Shown here: positions 33,765 to 43,200 of the stretch, one piece after another
Position numbering within the stretch: the stretch's first letter is position 1
Layout: every line of letters begins with the position of its first letter
Origin: Oscillatoriales cyanobacterium CG2_30_40_61
GTDB lineage: Bacteria; Cyanobacteriota; Cyanobacteriia; Cyanobacteriales; Microcoleaceae
NCBI GenBank assembly: GCA_001873365.1
Contig: MNYZ01000041.1
Span: 1 to 49,242, forward strand
Direction of reading: 5' to 3'
DNA length: 49,242 nt
The notes under the pieces: generated by a model
Told to the model about the DNA's origin: nothing
The model's input: only the letters and a program-made list of their open reading frames with translations
Database searches by the model: none
Program-made: the position numbers and the translations under genes

Positions 33765-35765
33765 CTAAAGAATGATCACAACATCGGTTCTGGTTAGGGT
33801 CGGAATTGTGTTGTCTGGTCGTCGGAAGTTGGCAACGACATCGGCTGGATTCGAGCCACCACCATCGGAGTCATACCATAGGACTCCACTGGATTTCTCG
33901 TACACTAACACAGGGCTAAGCAATGATACTTGAGTATTTGCACCAGCGCCGTTGTAACTCTCTGTACTGGGAAGAACAATAAACTGAGCCGGAACGAGGT
34001 CATTAGGCCCACCAATCTCAGTAAACGCAAAGCCACCTGGCCCACGGGAGAAGAATAGTTTATCTTCACCGGACTGGAAGTCAGTGATGATATCAGCAGT
34101 GCTGGCATTAGCACCGTTAAGATCGGATTTGAACTGATACAGGAAGATATCAACACCTTCACCACCGACTAATGTATCCCCTCCAGTACCGCCTTGTAGG
34201 GTATCGTCACCCGCTTCGCCGAACAGGACATCACTGCCTGAACCGCCAAACAGGTAGTCATTACCACCACCAGCAACTAGGGTGTCATCTCCGAAACCAA
34301 CATCGAATGTCGCCGCCGCTGCAACGCTGCCCCCTTGCAGGAAGTCAGCCCCACTACCTGTAACGATGCTGTCGTTGCCATCACTACCGGAAATGGTGTT
34401 ATTACCGAGGGTATCGAACAAGACAAAACTGACCCCGGTAGCTCCAGCAGCTAAACCACCCACAAAGGAAATCTTGTCGTTGCCTTCAACTGAACCTTCA
34501 CCTAAGAGGCTATCGTTGGTTGTGGTAAAGACAATCGTGTCATCACCAAGACCACCATTATACAGGTTAGCCACTGAGCCGAAAGCACCGTGGAGATAGT
34601 CATTACCCGAACCACCGGATAGGGTAACAGCAGGTACTCTATCGATGACTCCAGGAAGTTCTAATGTCCAGTCTCCTCCATAGAGGGTATCATTTCCATC
34701 TCCACCATCTAGGAGGGAGAATTTACCACTGAGGCTGTCATTTCCGGCATCACCATAGAGGAAATCAGTGCTGAAACCTGCTAGTAGGGTATCATTACCA
34801 CCGCCACCATACAGGGTGTTTTCACCTGTAAAGCCGGGTTGAGTGGTGCTACCTTGAATAGTGAGAACATTGGGATTGGCTGTGACGATCAAGTCATTGC
34901 CTTCACCACCATACAGGGCGTCTTGAAGCGCAAAGCCTCGGATTGTATCGTTGCCATCTCCACCCTCAAAGTAGTTCTGGCCTTCTCCAAAGCGACCCAC
35001 ACCACCGTAGAGAGAATCATCACCGGCTCCACCCAGTAGGGTCGTTTGGCTTACGCCAACAACGGCCAAATTCGTTGAGAATTGTTGGGTGGCGACGGGG
35101 TTTTGGATTTTTATGGTGTCATTCCCACTACCACCATCTAGGAAGTTCAGACTACCTACACCAATGATGGAGTCATTATCATCACCGCCAAGCAGGGTAT
35201 CTCCAGTGTTAATCCCCACAATACTGTCCGCGCCTATATCTCCAGAAACATAGTTGTTTCCTTGGTTCACGCCACCGACGGCTCCACTCACCGCAACCCC
35301 TGTGAGGTTACTTTGACCATTGGTGCCTACAAATCCTAGGAGGTCTGCTCCTGAACCCCCATAGAGGAAATCTCCACCCTGAATACCACCTAGCAGGGTA
35401 TCTTCATCCTTATTGCCAAAGAGGTAGTTACCAGCAGATTGACCTATGAGAAAATCTCGGTCTACCCCCCCATACAAGTTGGCGGTTACATCTGCTGACA
35501 GGGTGTCCCGACCTTGATTACCAATCAGAATGGTGCGAAGCTGTTGAGACCGAATTGAATCATTGCCCGTGTTACCGATAACTGTGTCACCGGGGCCTCG
35601 CGATTGCAGAATGTCATTATCAGTGCCACCATCGATCAGACTTCCACCCAGGGTAGAAGAAAAGATCGTGTCATTTCCTCCTTCACCCAGAATAGTATCG
35701 GGTTTAGGGGCGAAGCCCACATCCTGATCGTAAAATTGTGGCCCTAGGCCTAAAGCTGTTACCAT
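33765..35765 (-). CDS. Large RTX calcium-binding surface protein, oscillin-like in size
   Basis: The 666 aa are mostly RTX nonapeptides (GGxGxDxLx) from about residue 28 to 540, for example GGSGNDTIK, GGAGDDSLY, GGEGNDLIV, GEAGDDTLQ and GGTGGDTLV. It has no Sec signal. The C-terminus (about 545-666) has the cyanobacterial type I secretion pattern: ADIITDFQSGEDKLFFS, SSGVLWYDSDGGGS, ADVVANF and a hydrophobic end DVVIIL. An AGAGGAG Shine-Dalgarno (35775-35781) precedes the ATG. The DNA is visibly more GC-rich than flanking glycosyltransferase genes and codon choice is like tuf, which suggests high expression. Oscillin of Phormidium (646 aa, RTX-type glycoprotein) is a possible relative, by size and type only. 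Confidence 0.9.
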   Translation of the reverse strand: MVTALGLGPQFYDQDVGFAPKPDTILGEGGNDTIFSSTLGGSLIDGGTDNDILQSRGPGDTVIGNTGNDSIRSQQLRTILIGNQGRDTLSADVTANLYGGVDRDFLIGQSAGNYLFGNKDEDTLLGGIQGGDFLYGGSGADLLGFVGTNGQSNLTGVAVSGAVGGVNQGNNYVSGDIGADSIVGINTGDTLLGGDDNDSIIGVGSLNFLDGGSGNDTIKIQNPVATQQFSTNLAVVGVSQTTLLGGAGDDSLYGGVGRFGEGQNYFEGGDGNDTIRGFALQDALYGGEGNDLIVTANPNVLTIQGSTTQPGFTGENTLYGGGGNDTLLAGFSTDFLYGDAGNDSLSGKFSLLDGGDGNDTLYGGDWTLELPGVIDRVPAVTLSGGSGNDYLHGAFGSVANLYNGGLGDDTIVFTTTNDSLLGEGSVEGNDKISFVGGLAAGATGVSFVLFDTLGNNTISGSDGNDSIVTGSGADFLQGGSVAAAATFDVGFGDDTLVAGGGNDYLFGGSGSDVLFGEAGDDTLQGGTGGDTLVGGEGVDIFLYQFKSDLNGANASTADIITDFQSGEDKLFFSRGPGGFAFTEIGGPNDLVPAQFIVLPSTESYNGAGANTQVSLLSPVLVYEKSSGVLWYDSDGGGSNPADVVANFRRPDNTIPTLTRTDVVIIL

Positions 35766-36138
35766 TTGATTTCACTCCTCTGCAATAATGTCATTAGCTC
35801 TGTTGGGATGACAGACACTGCTTAAAACACCATAACTTGTTCGGCAGTAGTTTAACCTGTTTATCTCCAGCAAGTCTAGTCCTTTGTGATCATTCTTGTC
35901 TACTTGATAGATATGGCGGTTCCGATGGCGGGATTTTATTATCAATTATTTATTGAAAATTTTCATCCTCAATTGGTCTTGAAGCCATCACTCTTAACTC
36001 ATAAAAGGCACTTTATGTTAACTTGCTTACCTCCGTCAGACGGGTTTATAGACAATAATGTTCCTCATTAACCCGACCTTATCTTCTAATCAGAATATCT
36101 TCTGTATAGACGAACGGAACTCCGATCAAGTTCCCGCT
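35766..36138. other. 373-bp intergenic region upstream of the RTX gene
   Basis: Holds the leader, the Shine-Dalgarno and presumably the promoter of the RTX gene on the minus strand. No promoter matched the consensus well enough to call. A 61-codon open frame on the plus strand has no support. The left 60 bases precede the stop of the GT4 gene and show no hairpin terminator. Confidence 0.6.
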
Positions 36139-37401
36139 CTATCGCAAAACCATTCCCGACTCAACCCGGCCAACGGTGGCGGGGAGAGAACGATTAGCAA
36201 CTTGGGTAATCAGTTGCAGATGTTTTGAGAGAAGTTTGCTCAGATCATAACGTTCTAAGGCTGTTTCACGAGCTTTAACTCGCAACTGAGCCATCCGATC
36301 GCGATGATCCAAGACTTCATCGACTCGATCCGCAATCTGTTTGGGTGAGAAAAAATCCACCAGTAAGCCGTTTACCCCATCTTGAATCACTTCCCGCACG
36401 GGCGCGGTATCTGAACCCAGGACTAAACAACCTGTTGACATGGATTCAATCATTGACCAGGATAGAACAAAAGGCCGGGTTAAATAAATATGAACATCTG
36501 AAGCCTGAATCACTTGCAGATATTGGCCGTAGGCTAGGGGCCCAACGAAATGAATGCGGGAAAGATCCAAGGGGACTTTCTTGAGCATATAGTCCTTATA
36601 GCTCATCCCGTTGGGTAAAGGTTTACCATAACAAACTCGTTCCGATCCCACAACTACAACATGGCATTTGGGTCTACGTTCCTGAATATAGGCCACGGCT
36701 TCTATGAATTCAGGAAAGCCCCGATAGGGTTCCATTCCCCGCCCCACATAAGTTACCAGTTCCTCTACATCGGATAAATCCAAGTTGGGTAAAACTAATT
36801 TGGCCCCGGGATTCGGTTTAAAATAGCTGGTATCTACTCCATCGTGTAGGACAGAAATTTTTTCCCTGAGTTCCGGGGGAAATTGGGATTGTTGCCAATG
36901 GGTCGGCGAAAGTCCCCAATCACAGGAATATAAATCAATTAAAATTGGGGTATTTTTCACCCGAATTCGGGCTTTATCATCGATGCTTAAGGGATCAGCC
37001 GGATCGAAGTCAGCATCTGAACCTTCCGCATGATAGAACCACTCGAAATAACATAATAATGGGATATTAGGAAAGGCTTCTTTGACAAATAAAGTCGGCC
37101 CCCAGCCGGAATGACCACAAATAACATCGGGGACAAAACCTTTGGCTTTGAGTTGTTCGGCCATTCTAAATACGGCCTGTCCCTGTAATACGGCACTTTC
37201 TAAACCCCTAACATATTGATGGGTGTCTGCACTAGCTTCTCGACTGGGATTAAATACGGCTTTTTCAACTCCTGGGATACTCCATTCAGGACGTTCGTTT
37301 TTTGTCCCAAATACAATTTGATTATTGGGATCTGCACCTAATGTTGTAATAATATGGCGGTATTGGGCGGGAAAGTTGGGATGTAAAAATAATGCTTTCA
37401 T
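36139..37401 (-). CDS. Glycosyltransferase family 4
   Basis: From ATG 37401 the protein is 420 aa with a natural GT-B opening (MKALFLHPNFPAQYRHI). The donor half includes ELVTYVGRGMEPYRGFPEF, HVVVVGSERVCYG, RIHFVGPLAYGQYL and ASDVHIYLTRPFVLSWSMIE. The last motif is typical of this subgroup and has phenylalanine in place of the first glutamate of E-x7-E. A longer frame to 37527 would add 42 residues rich in Tyr, Pro, Phe and Ser that are translated from GGGAATA tandem repeats, so I reject it. It follows the sulfotransferase-methyltransferase gene across that repeat. Confidence 0.88.
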   Translation of the reverse strand: MKALFLHPNFPAQYRHIITTLGADPNNQIVFGTKNERPEWSIPGVEKAVFNPSREASADTHQYVRGLESAVLQGQAVFRMAEQLKAKGFVPDVICGHSGWGPTLFVKEAFPNIPLLCYFEWFYHAEGSDADFDPADPLSIDDKARIRVKNTPILIDLYSCDWGLSPTHWQQSQFPPELREKISVLHDGVDTSYFKPNPGAKLVLPNLDLSDVEELVTYVGRGMEPYRGFPEFIEAVAYIQERRPKCHVVVVGSERVCYGKPLPNGMSYKDYMLKKVPLDLSRIHFVGPLAYGQYLQVIQASDVHIYLTRPFVLSWSMIESMSTGCLVLGSDTAPVREVIQDGVNGLLVDFFSPKQIADRVDEVLDHRDRMAQLRVKARETALERYDLSKLLSKHLQLITQVANRSLPATVGRVESGMVLR

Positions 37402-37534
37402 AGGAAAAGGGAACGGGGAATAGGAAACAGGGAATAGGGAATAGGGAATAGGGAATGGGTAATGGGGAATACCAGAATAGGGAATTTTAACTCTTAAACT
37501 GATAACTGGTAACTGATCACTGATCACTGATCAC
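37402..37534. repeat. Compound tandem repeat (GGGAATA, then ACTGATCA units)
   Basis: GGGAATA/GGGAACA-type heptamers fill 37402-37470, followed by ACTGATAACTGGTAACTG and three ACTGATC units (37491-37534). The latter overlap the last codons of the neighbouring minus-strand gene (its end, VISDQ). Confidence 0.85.
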
Positions 37535-39100
37535 TTCGGGTGCTTGACAAACCCAAACGCAATCTCTGGGCACAGATTGATTATCTTTTCGGATAATTTT
37601 ATAGTTAAGATGGGTTAAAAATTTCTCCATAATGGTATCAGTCATTAAGGAAAAAGCGGTTCCATGTCGGTTTCCTAATAGGTTTTTATCCCAATCTTGT
37701 AAGAATTTTTGCCAGCCCAATTCACTTAATAGATTGGTATGATGAAAAATACAGAGGCGATCGCCTTTTAATAAAGCGGGGATGCGAGTTAAATAGTTAA
37801 AAATATCTCGTGGTTCAATATGTACTAAGGTATCATAACAAAAACAAACATCTAGGGATTGGGGTGCAATTCCATCTAGGGTTAAACCATCTAATTTAAC
37901 ATATCTAACCCGTTCATCTCCCAAACGATTGTGGGTGGCATTTAGGAGTTCTTTGGAAATATCAGCACAGACCAAGCGATCGCAATATTTAAGGAGTAAA
38001 GCTGCGGTTTTTCCTCCCCCTACACCAATTTCTAAAACCTGATGCTGCTTCTGAATATAAGGAGCAATAAATTGTTGTTCAATTAGGGCTTCATATTCTG
38101 CCAAGGAAGTCGCTGCACCCGCGGCAAATCCAATCCATTCATCGCCTCTATAAACTTCTTCAGATCTGACACTTTGCCAATTTTTAGCATAGTCATCCCA
38201 GGCGGATTCATAATCAACTTTTTTCATAATTTTAACCGAATTTAAGATAGATTGAGAACGGGTATTTTCCGAAAAATTTAGTAATTCAGCAGTGGATTCA
38301 GAGGGATGATCAGGGATTTCCCAACTCCAATCTTGACCTAAAAATTGTGTCAATTTTTGATTGTAAGGGTGAAAATAGGTTTCTAACTGCTGACGAATAA
38401 TGGGGTTAACATTAGGGTAATTATTGGCATTATATTGATCATAGCTCAATAATTGATAATTTGGTAGTCCTAAAAAATTAAAAACTTGATTGACTACGGT
38501 TTCGGAATCAAAATATAAATCTTCACTCTTGAGAATCAAGAATTGTTGTCGCGGGAAAAACTGCATCCATCTTTGCAATTGATCAATATAAATTCCCCTA
38601 GAAAGGTAAGAATAATGTTGATGATTAAAACTAAAATAAGTGGGATCTGCACCTATTTTTTCGGATTCTCCTTCTAGCCGTTGAGGTTCTTGGGCGATCG
38701 CATCTTCTAAAGATAGAGATTCATGACCTAGTTTTACCTCCCAATAATAATGAGAAATCGCCCGATCTACGGGATTTCTCAATAATACTATAAACCGTGT
38801 TTTAGGAAAAAATTCATACAGTCGTTGGGGCACTAAGGGATGAAATAAATAATAGGGAGAACCTTCACCCGTGAGCAGATATTTTCCATCAGCTTCTGGA
38901 GAAAATTGGGATTTGTACCACTCTAAACCCTGCTGATAATTGAGAGTAAAAAAATGGATTTCCTTTTGGGTAGCCGCTACAATTTGAGGATGTTGACATA
39001 GATACTGATAGAGGGAATTAGTTCCCCCTTTTTGTACCCCAAGAATGATAAACTGGGGCGCAGTGATTGGTGTTAAATCGATTGTCCTAGGTTGTTGCAT
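37517..39100 (-). CDS. Sulfotransferase-methyltransferase fusion
   Basis: The 527-aa protein joins two enzymes. Residues about 15-260 are a PAPS-dependent sulfotransferase of the heparan type. The 5'-phosphosulfate loop is GVQKGGTNSLY (about 21-31), and the 3'-phosphate site is FIVLLRNPVDRAISHYYW (about 103-120). Residues about 290-525 are a class I methyltransferase with VLEIGVGGGK (motif I), ADISKELL and CYDTLVHIEP. It could sulfate and methylate a surface sugar. ATG 39100 is chosen over a TTG three bases upstream; GGAGG lies 16 bases before it. The C-terminal VISDQ comes from tandem repeats. It is divergent from the 39333 gene. Confidence 0.88.
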   Translation of the reverse strand: MQQPRTIDLTPITAPQFIILGVQKGGTNSLYQYLCQHPQIVAATQKEIHFFTLNYQQGLEWYKSQFSPEADGKYLLTGEGSPYYLFHPLVPQRLYEFFPKTRFIVLLRNPVDRAISHYYWEVKLGHESLSLEDAIAQEPQRLEGESEKIGADPTYFSFNHQHYSYLSRGIYIDQLQRWMQFFPRQQFLILKSEDLYFDSETVVNQVFNFLGLPNYQLLSYDQYNANNYPNVNPIIRQQLETYFHPYNQKLTQFLGQDWSWEIPDHPSESTAELLNFSENTRSQSILNSVKIMKKVDYESAWDDYAKNWQSVRSEEVYRGDEWIGFAAGAATSLAEYEALIEQQFIAPYIQKQHQVLEIGVGGGKTAALLLKYCDRLVCADISKELLNATHNRLGDERVRYVKLDGLTLDGIAPQSLDVCFCYDTLVHIEPRDIFNYLTRIPALLKGDRLCIFHHTNLLSELGWQKFLQDWDKNLLGNRHGTAFSLMTDTIMEKFLTHLNYKIIRKDNQSVPRDCVWVCQAPEVISDQ

Positions 39101-39332
39101 CAACGGTAATATACCTCCAAATTAAGAGTTTAATCATCAATAGTGATGATCTCCTATCGATTCAATTTACCTACTGTCCACATTGGGAAAACTCCGTAGG
39201 CAACCACTGAAAAAAACTGAGTAAATTTTAAACTCAATTTAGGATTATACTCTAAAGGGTTAGGGATTTCAGTTATCAATTGACTGAAAATCGAAGATTA
39301 ATTAAGAATTAACTGCTGAGGACATTAGAATT

Positions 39333-40040
39333 ATGACACTCACGGCTGATGCTGAAACACTTTCTCCAATTTATACATTTCGCCGTTTTTTTGCTAACCG
39401 ATATTTACAGGGAAATGGCATTGAAGTCGGAGCCTTAAATCATCCTCTGGAAGTTCCTACATCCGCTCAGGTTAAATATGTAGATCGGATGAGTGTTCCT
39501 GATTTAAAAGAACATTATCCTAATTTAGCAGATGTTGATTTAGTTGCTGTCGATATTATCGATAATGGTGAATTTCTAGGAACACTTGAGAATGAAACCC
39601 AGGATTTTGTGATTGCAAATCATTTTATTGAACATTGCCAAAACCCGATTTTAACCATTGAAAATTTATTACGGGTGATTAAAAAAGACGGGATTTTGTA
39701 TTTAGCGGTTCCCGAAAAACGAACTTGTTTTGATTGCGATCGCCCAGTCACTTCTATTGAACATTTATTAAAAGATTATCAACAGGGCCCGGAATGGTCT
39801 CGACAAAATCATTATGAAGAATGGATTGAATTAGTAGAAAAAGAAACGGATGAAACCAAAGCAAAATGGATGGTTAAAGAATTGATGAGACGGGATTTTA
39901 GTATCCATTTTCATGTCTGGACATCTGCGGATTTTGTGGATTTTCTTTTAACCTTAAAACACCAACTTGGGTTTCCTTTTAATTTAGAAAAGATTTTTGA
40001 TAATGGCAATGAACTGATCACAATTATCAGAAAAGTATAG
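39333..40040 (+). CDS. SAM-dependent methyltransferase-like protein
   Basis: The 235-aa protein is like those in which a class I methyltransferase core (Methyltransf_11 type) is found beside glycosyltransferase genes. The N-terminal NGIEVGALNHPLEVP (about 28-42) is in the place of motif I. VDLVAVDIID follows, then FVIANHFIEHCQNPI (motif IV-like), NLLRVIKKDGILYLAVPEK (motif V-like) and the C-terminal IHFHVWTSADFVDFL. The IEHCQNP and VPEKRTCFDCDR motifs are common in cyanobacterial sugar-modifying methyltransferases. The substrate is unknown. It is alone on the plus strand, divergent from the sulfotransferase fusion across 232 bases. Confidence 0.75.
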   Translation: MTLTADAETLSPIYTFRRFFANRYLQGNGIEVGALNHPLEVPTSAQVKYVDRMSVPDLKEHYPNLADVDLVAVDIIDNGEFLGTLENETQDFVIANHFIEHCQNPILTIENLLRVIKKDGILYLAVPEKRTCFDCDRPVTSIEHLLKDYQQGPEWSRQNHYEEWIELVEKETDETKAKWMVKELMRRDFSIHFHVWTSADFVDFLLTLKHQLGFPFNLEKIFDNGNELITIIRKV

Positions 40041-40041
40041 T

Positions 40042-40077
40042 AGGGAACAGGGAACAGGGAACAGGGAACAGGGAACA
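40042..40077. repeat. GGGAACA heptamer repeat
   Basis: Five units of GGGAACA directly after the methyltransferase stop. Same class as 33477-33511. Confidence 0.9.
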
Positions 40078-40135
40078 CCGAAAGAGTTTTAGCTGGAATT
40101 TATTCGTAAAAGCTTAACTATTTCACTGGTGACTG

Positions 40136-40196
40136 GTACGGGCGGGTTCTTTTAGATGTTTGTTAATGACCTAAATCTTGATGAACCCGCCCCTAC
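40136..40196. repeat. 62-bp palindromic dispersed repeat, copy 3 (inverted)
   Basis: Reverse complement is nearly identical to 8169-8230. It lies between the convergent 39333 gene and the giant glycosyltransferase gene. Confidence 0.85.
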
Positions 40197-40210
40197 AAAT
40201 GATGACTGAT

Positions 40211-43200
40211 TCAAAAGCGTTTGGGACGCAATACACACAAACAGAAATCCGATTCTAAACCCCCCGGAATTTCCATTAATATTTGTTCAAATTCCAACAA
40301 AAGTTTAATTAAGGTTTCGCCTTTGGGATCACCGGGTAAACATTGATTATGATCTAATAAAGGATACAGAGGATGAAGAATTGCGCCCCCAAACGGATTA
40401 AATAGTTCGATATCAAAATAATACTCAATAAAGGGTAAAATCAGTTGGGAACGAACAGCCTCTGAGGGGTCAGTGGCAAAAACTTGATGGATACTGGGAT
40501 TAATAAATTTATTTTCCATAATCCCAGAACGAATTAATTTATGGAAACATTGGTATAGGCGGTTAATTAGTTCTACCTGGCGTTTATTGTAAATGCAATA
40601 ATTAGCCCCTACATATTCATTAATAATGAAATATCCCTGGGGATGTAACGCCTTATGAACCATTTCTAAAAAACGTTCTAGTTCCCGAACGTGATGCAGA
40701 GAACCGGAACAAAATGCCACATCATATTTAACGTCTGGATTTAGGTTAAAGGTATTAAAATCTTCTTGATAGAAATTAACCTGAACTCCAGCTTTTTCGG
40801 CATCTTTTCGGGCAATTTCTAAGGAGGATTCCGAAAAATCAAAGGCATCAATATGTTGAGCAAATCCCAATTCTGCCATCAAAATTTCGTGATTTCCAAT
40901 ACCACATCCCAGGGAAATTAGGTGATTAAAGTTTTGACCTGCAAAATAATCTTGAATTAACCACCGTAACCAATATTTTTTAGTTTGACCTCCAGACATT
41001 CGTTGATGGATAGTATCCGCAATAATTGGATTAGAAACCCATTGACTAGCGGCGGCGTTAGGATTGGTTTCCCAATAATTCTTGGCTTGAGGTTCGGCAA
41101 TTTCCGGCTCTGGATGATGGATTTCAACGGCGGGAATCGTAACCGGAGAAGGAGGGTTTATCTGAATCTCTAAGGAATTAGTAAATAGGGGATTAGAAGC
41201 CGGATTGGGATTAATAAAATAGGCTTCTTGAAAGATTTCTAAATAACTTTGGGTCATTTCCTCAAAGGTATTTAGAGACTCCAAAACATACTGGGAATTT
41301 TGAGCAAATTCCTGTCTTAAATCCGGGTTTTCTAGCAATGATGTTAAACATTTTGCTAATTCTTCCGGTTGGTGGGGAGTATAAAATAAACCATTAATTT
41401 CAGGACGCACCTGTTCAGGAATTCCAAATACGGGAGTAGTGATAATTGGTAGGTTATATCCCATGGCTTCCATAATCACTCTGGGATAACTTTCAATCCG
41501 AGAAGTACAGACGAAAATATCCGCAGCTAGGAAGTATTGGGCGGTTTCTGGGGTTTCTGGAACTAGGGTTAATCGCTGTTTTAAAGACTCGGGAAGTTGG
41601 GCTTTTAATTGAGCTAATTCGGTACTATAAATACTAGGGCGATCGCCAACAATAAAACAACGAATTTTCTGGTAATATTGGGGTGATAATAGGGGTAATG
41701 CTTCGAGTAAATCCTTTTGTCCTTTGCGTTCACAAACCGTTCCCAGTAACAAAATAACGATTTCATCTTCTGCTATTGATAAGGTGGTTCTGGCTTCAAT
41801 TCGAGTTAGCTGTTCTGATGTTTTTAGTAACCTTTGAATATCTAAACCATTATGAATCACCGTAAAGTTGTGATGACTATTTAAAGAGTGATAAAGATTT
41901 CGGGTTGCATCCGCAACAAAAATCACCCGATAGGGAAATTGAAAACACTCTAAGGCTCGGGCTGCAATTTCTGATCCCAATCCATTAAAATAGGTTTGCC
42001 AAGCCTGACTTTCATGGATATTCCAAATACAAGGAATTGATTTTTGTTGAGCACAATCAACCATAAAAAAGGTTTCTAAAGTATTAGCATAAACCAGATC
42101 AAATTGTTCTATTTGGAGTTCATTTGCTAATCTTTCAATAGCAGTATTATACGCTTCTTGTTGATAAATATTAGCCAGGGGATGTTCCCGAACAATTACT
42201 CTAATTCCCTGCTGTTCATAGGCATAGCGTAACGGCCCATCATCAACACAGAAAATCGTCGGTTCTAGTTTTCCTTCGGCGGCTAACTTAACAGCAATTT
42301 CAAATTGATGTAAGGGTGCGCCCGTATATTCTAAGGCATTACTGCACATTAAAATCTTAGGAATCGGGGCAGAATTAGTAGTTGATTTTAATTGATAGCG
42401 TCGAGGTTGAATTTGGAACCATTCATTATCTAAGGATAAATGAGGATTATAAAAAGGATCAATTTTATCGGCATATTGGCGACGGAATTTTGCCACTTCT
42501 TTCGGGTCATCTTTATAACCCCGACTGGTTCCTTCTCGGTGAATTAATTCTGCTTCCGGGCAATAAACCGATTGATAACCTTTTTCAAATAATCGATATC
42601 CATAATCAACATCATTGTAAGCAACGGCAAAATCAACTTGATTAAATCCCCCTAAATCTAAGAACAATTGTCGGGGTGTTAATAAACAAGCCGCCGTCAC
42701 CGCCGAATAATTTCTTACAACTTTAGAATAGGCTAAATAACCGAAATCTTGACGATGGGTTAACTTAAAAGCATGACCCGCTAAACCATGATGAAGTCCA
42801 TGCAAAATTCCAGCGTGTTGAATCCGGTCATCGGGATAAATTAACCGCGCCCCGACCGCCCCTACGCCTACGATGCGAGCATAGCCCATCATCTGAGTTA
42901 ACCAATGGGAATTAATCACTTCTGTGTCATTATTCAGGAATAATACATAATCCGTATTCACCTGTTCCACCGCCCGATTATTAATCGCAGCAAAGTTGAA
43001 TTTTCCTTGATTAGCTATTTTTAAAACCGATATTTTTTCGGTGTCACTAATTTTCTTGAAATACTCTAGGGTTTTGGGGTCATCGCTTTCGTTGTCAATA
43101 ATCACAACCTGATAATTTTGATAGGTTGTTTTCTGAATTGATTCTACACAAGCCTGGAGTAATTTAAGTTGATTTTTAGTCGGAATAATAATTGTTACCG

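Noticed and set aside
34172-35167. Several plus-strand open frames within the RTX gene
   Set aside because: They are shadows of the Gly/Asp-rich repeats on the other strand.
35886-36071. 61-codon open frame upstream of the RTX gene
   Set aside because: No Shine-Dalgarno, no recognisable sequence, and it covers the probable promoter region of the opposite gene.
37402-37527. 42-residue N-terminal extension of the GT4 protein
   Set aside because: Made only of translated GGGAATA repeats (Tyr, Pro, Phe, Ser rich). The true GT-B opening starts at 37401.
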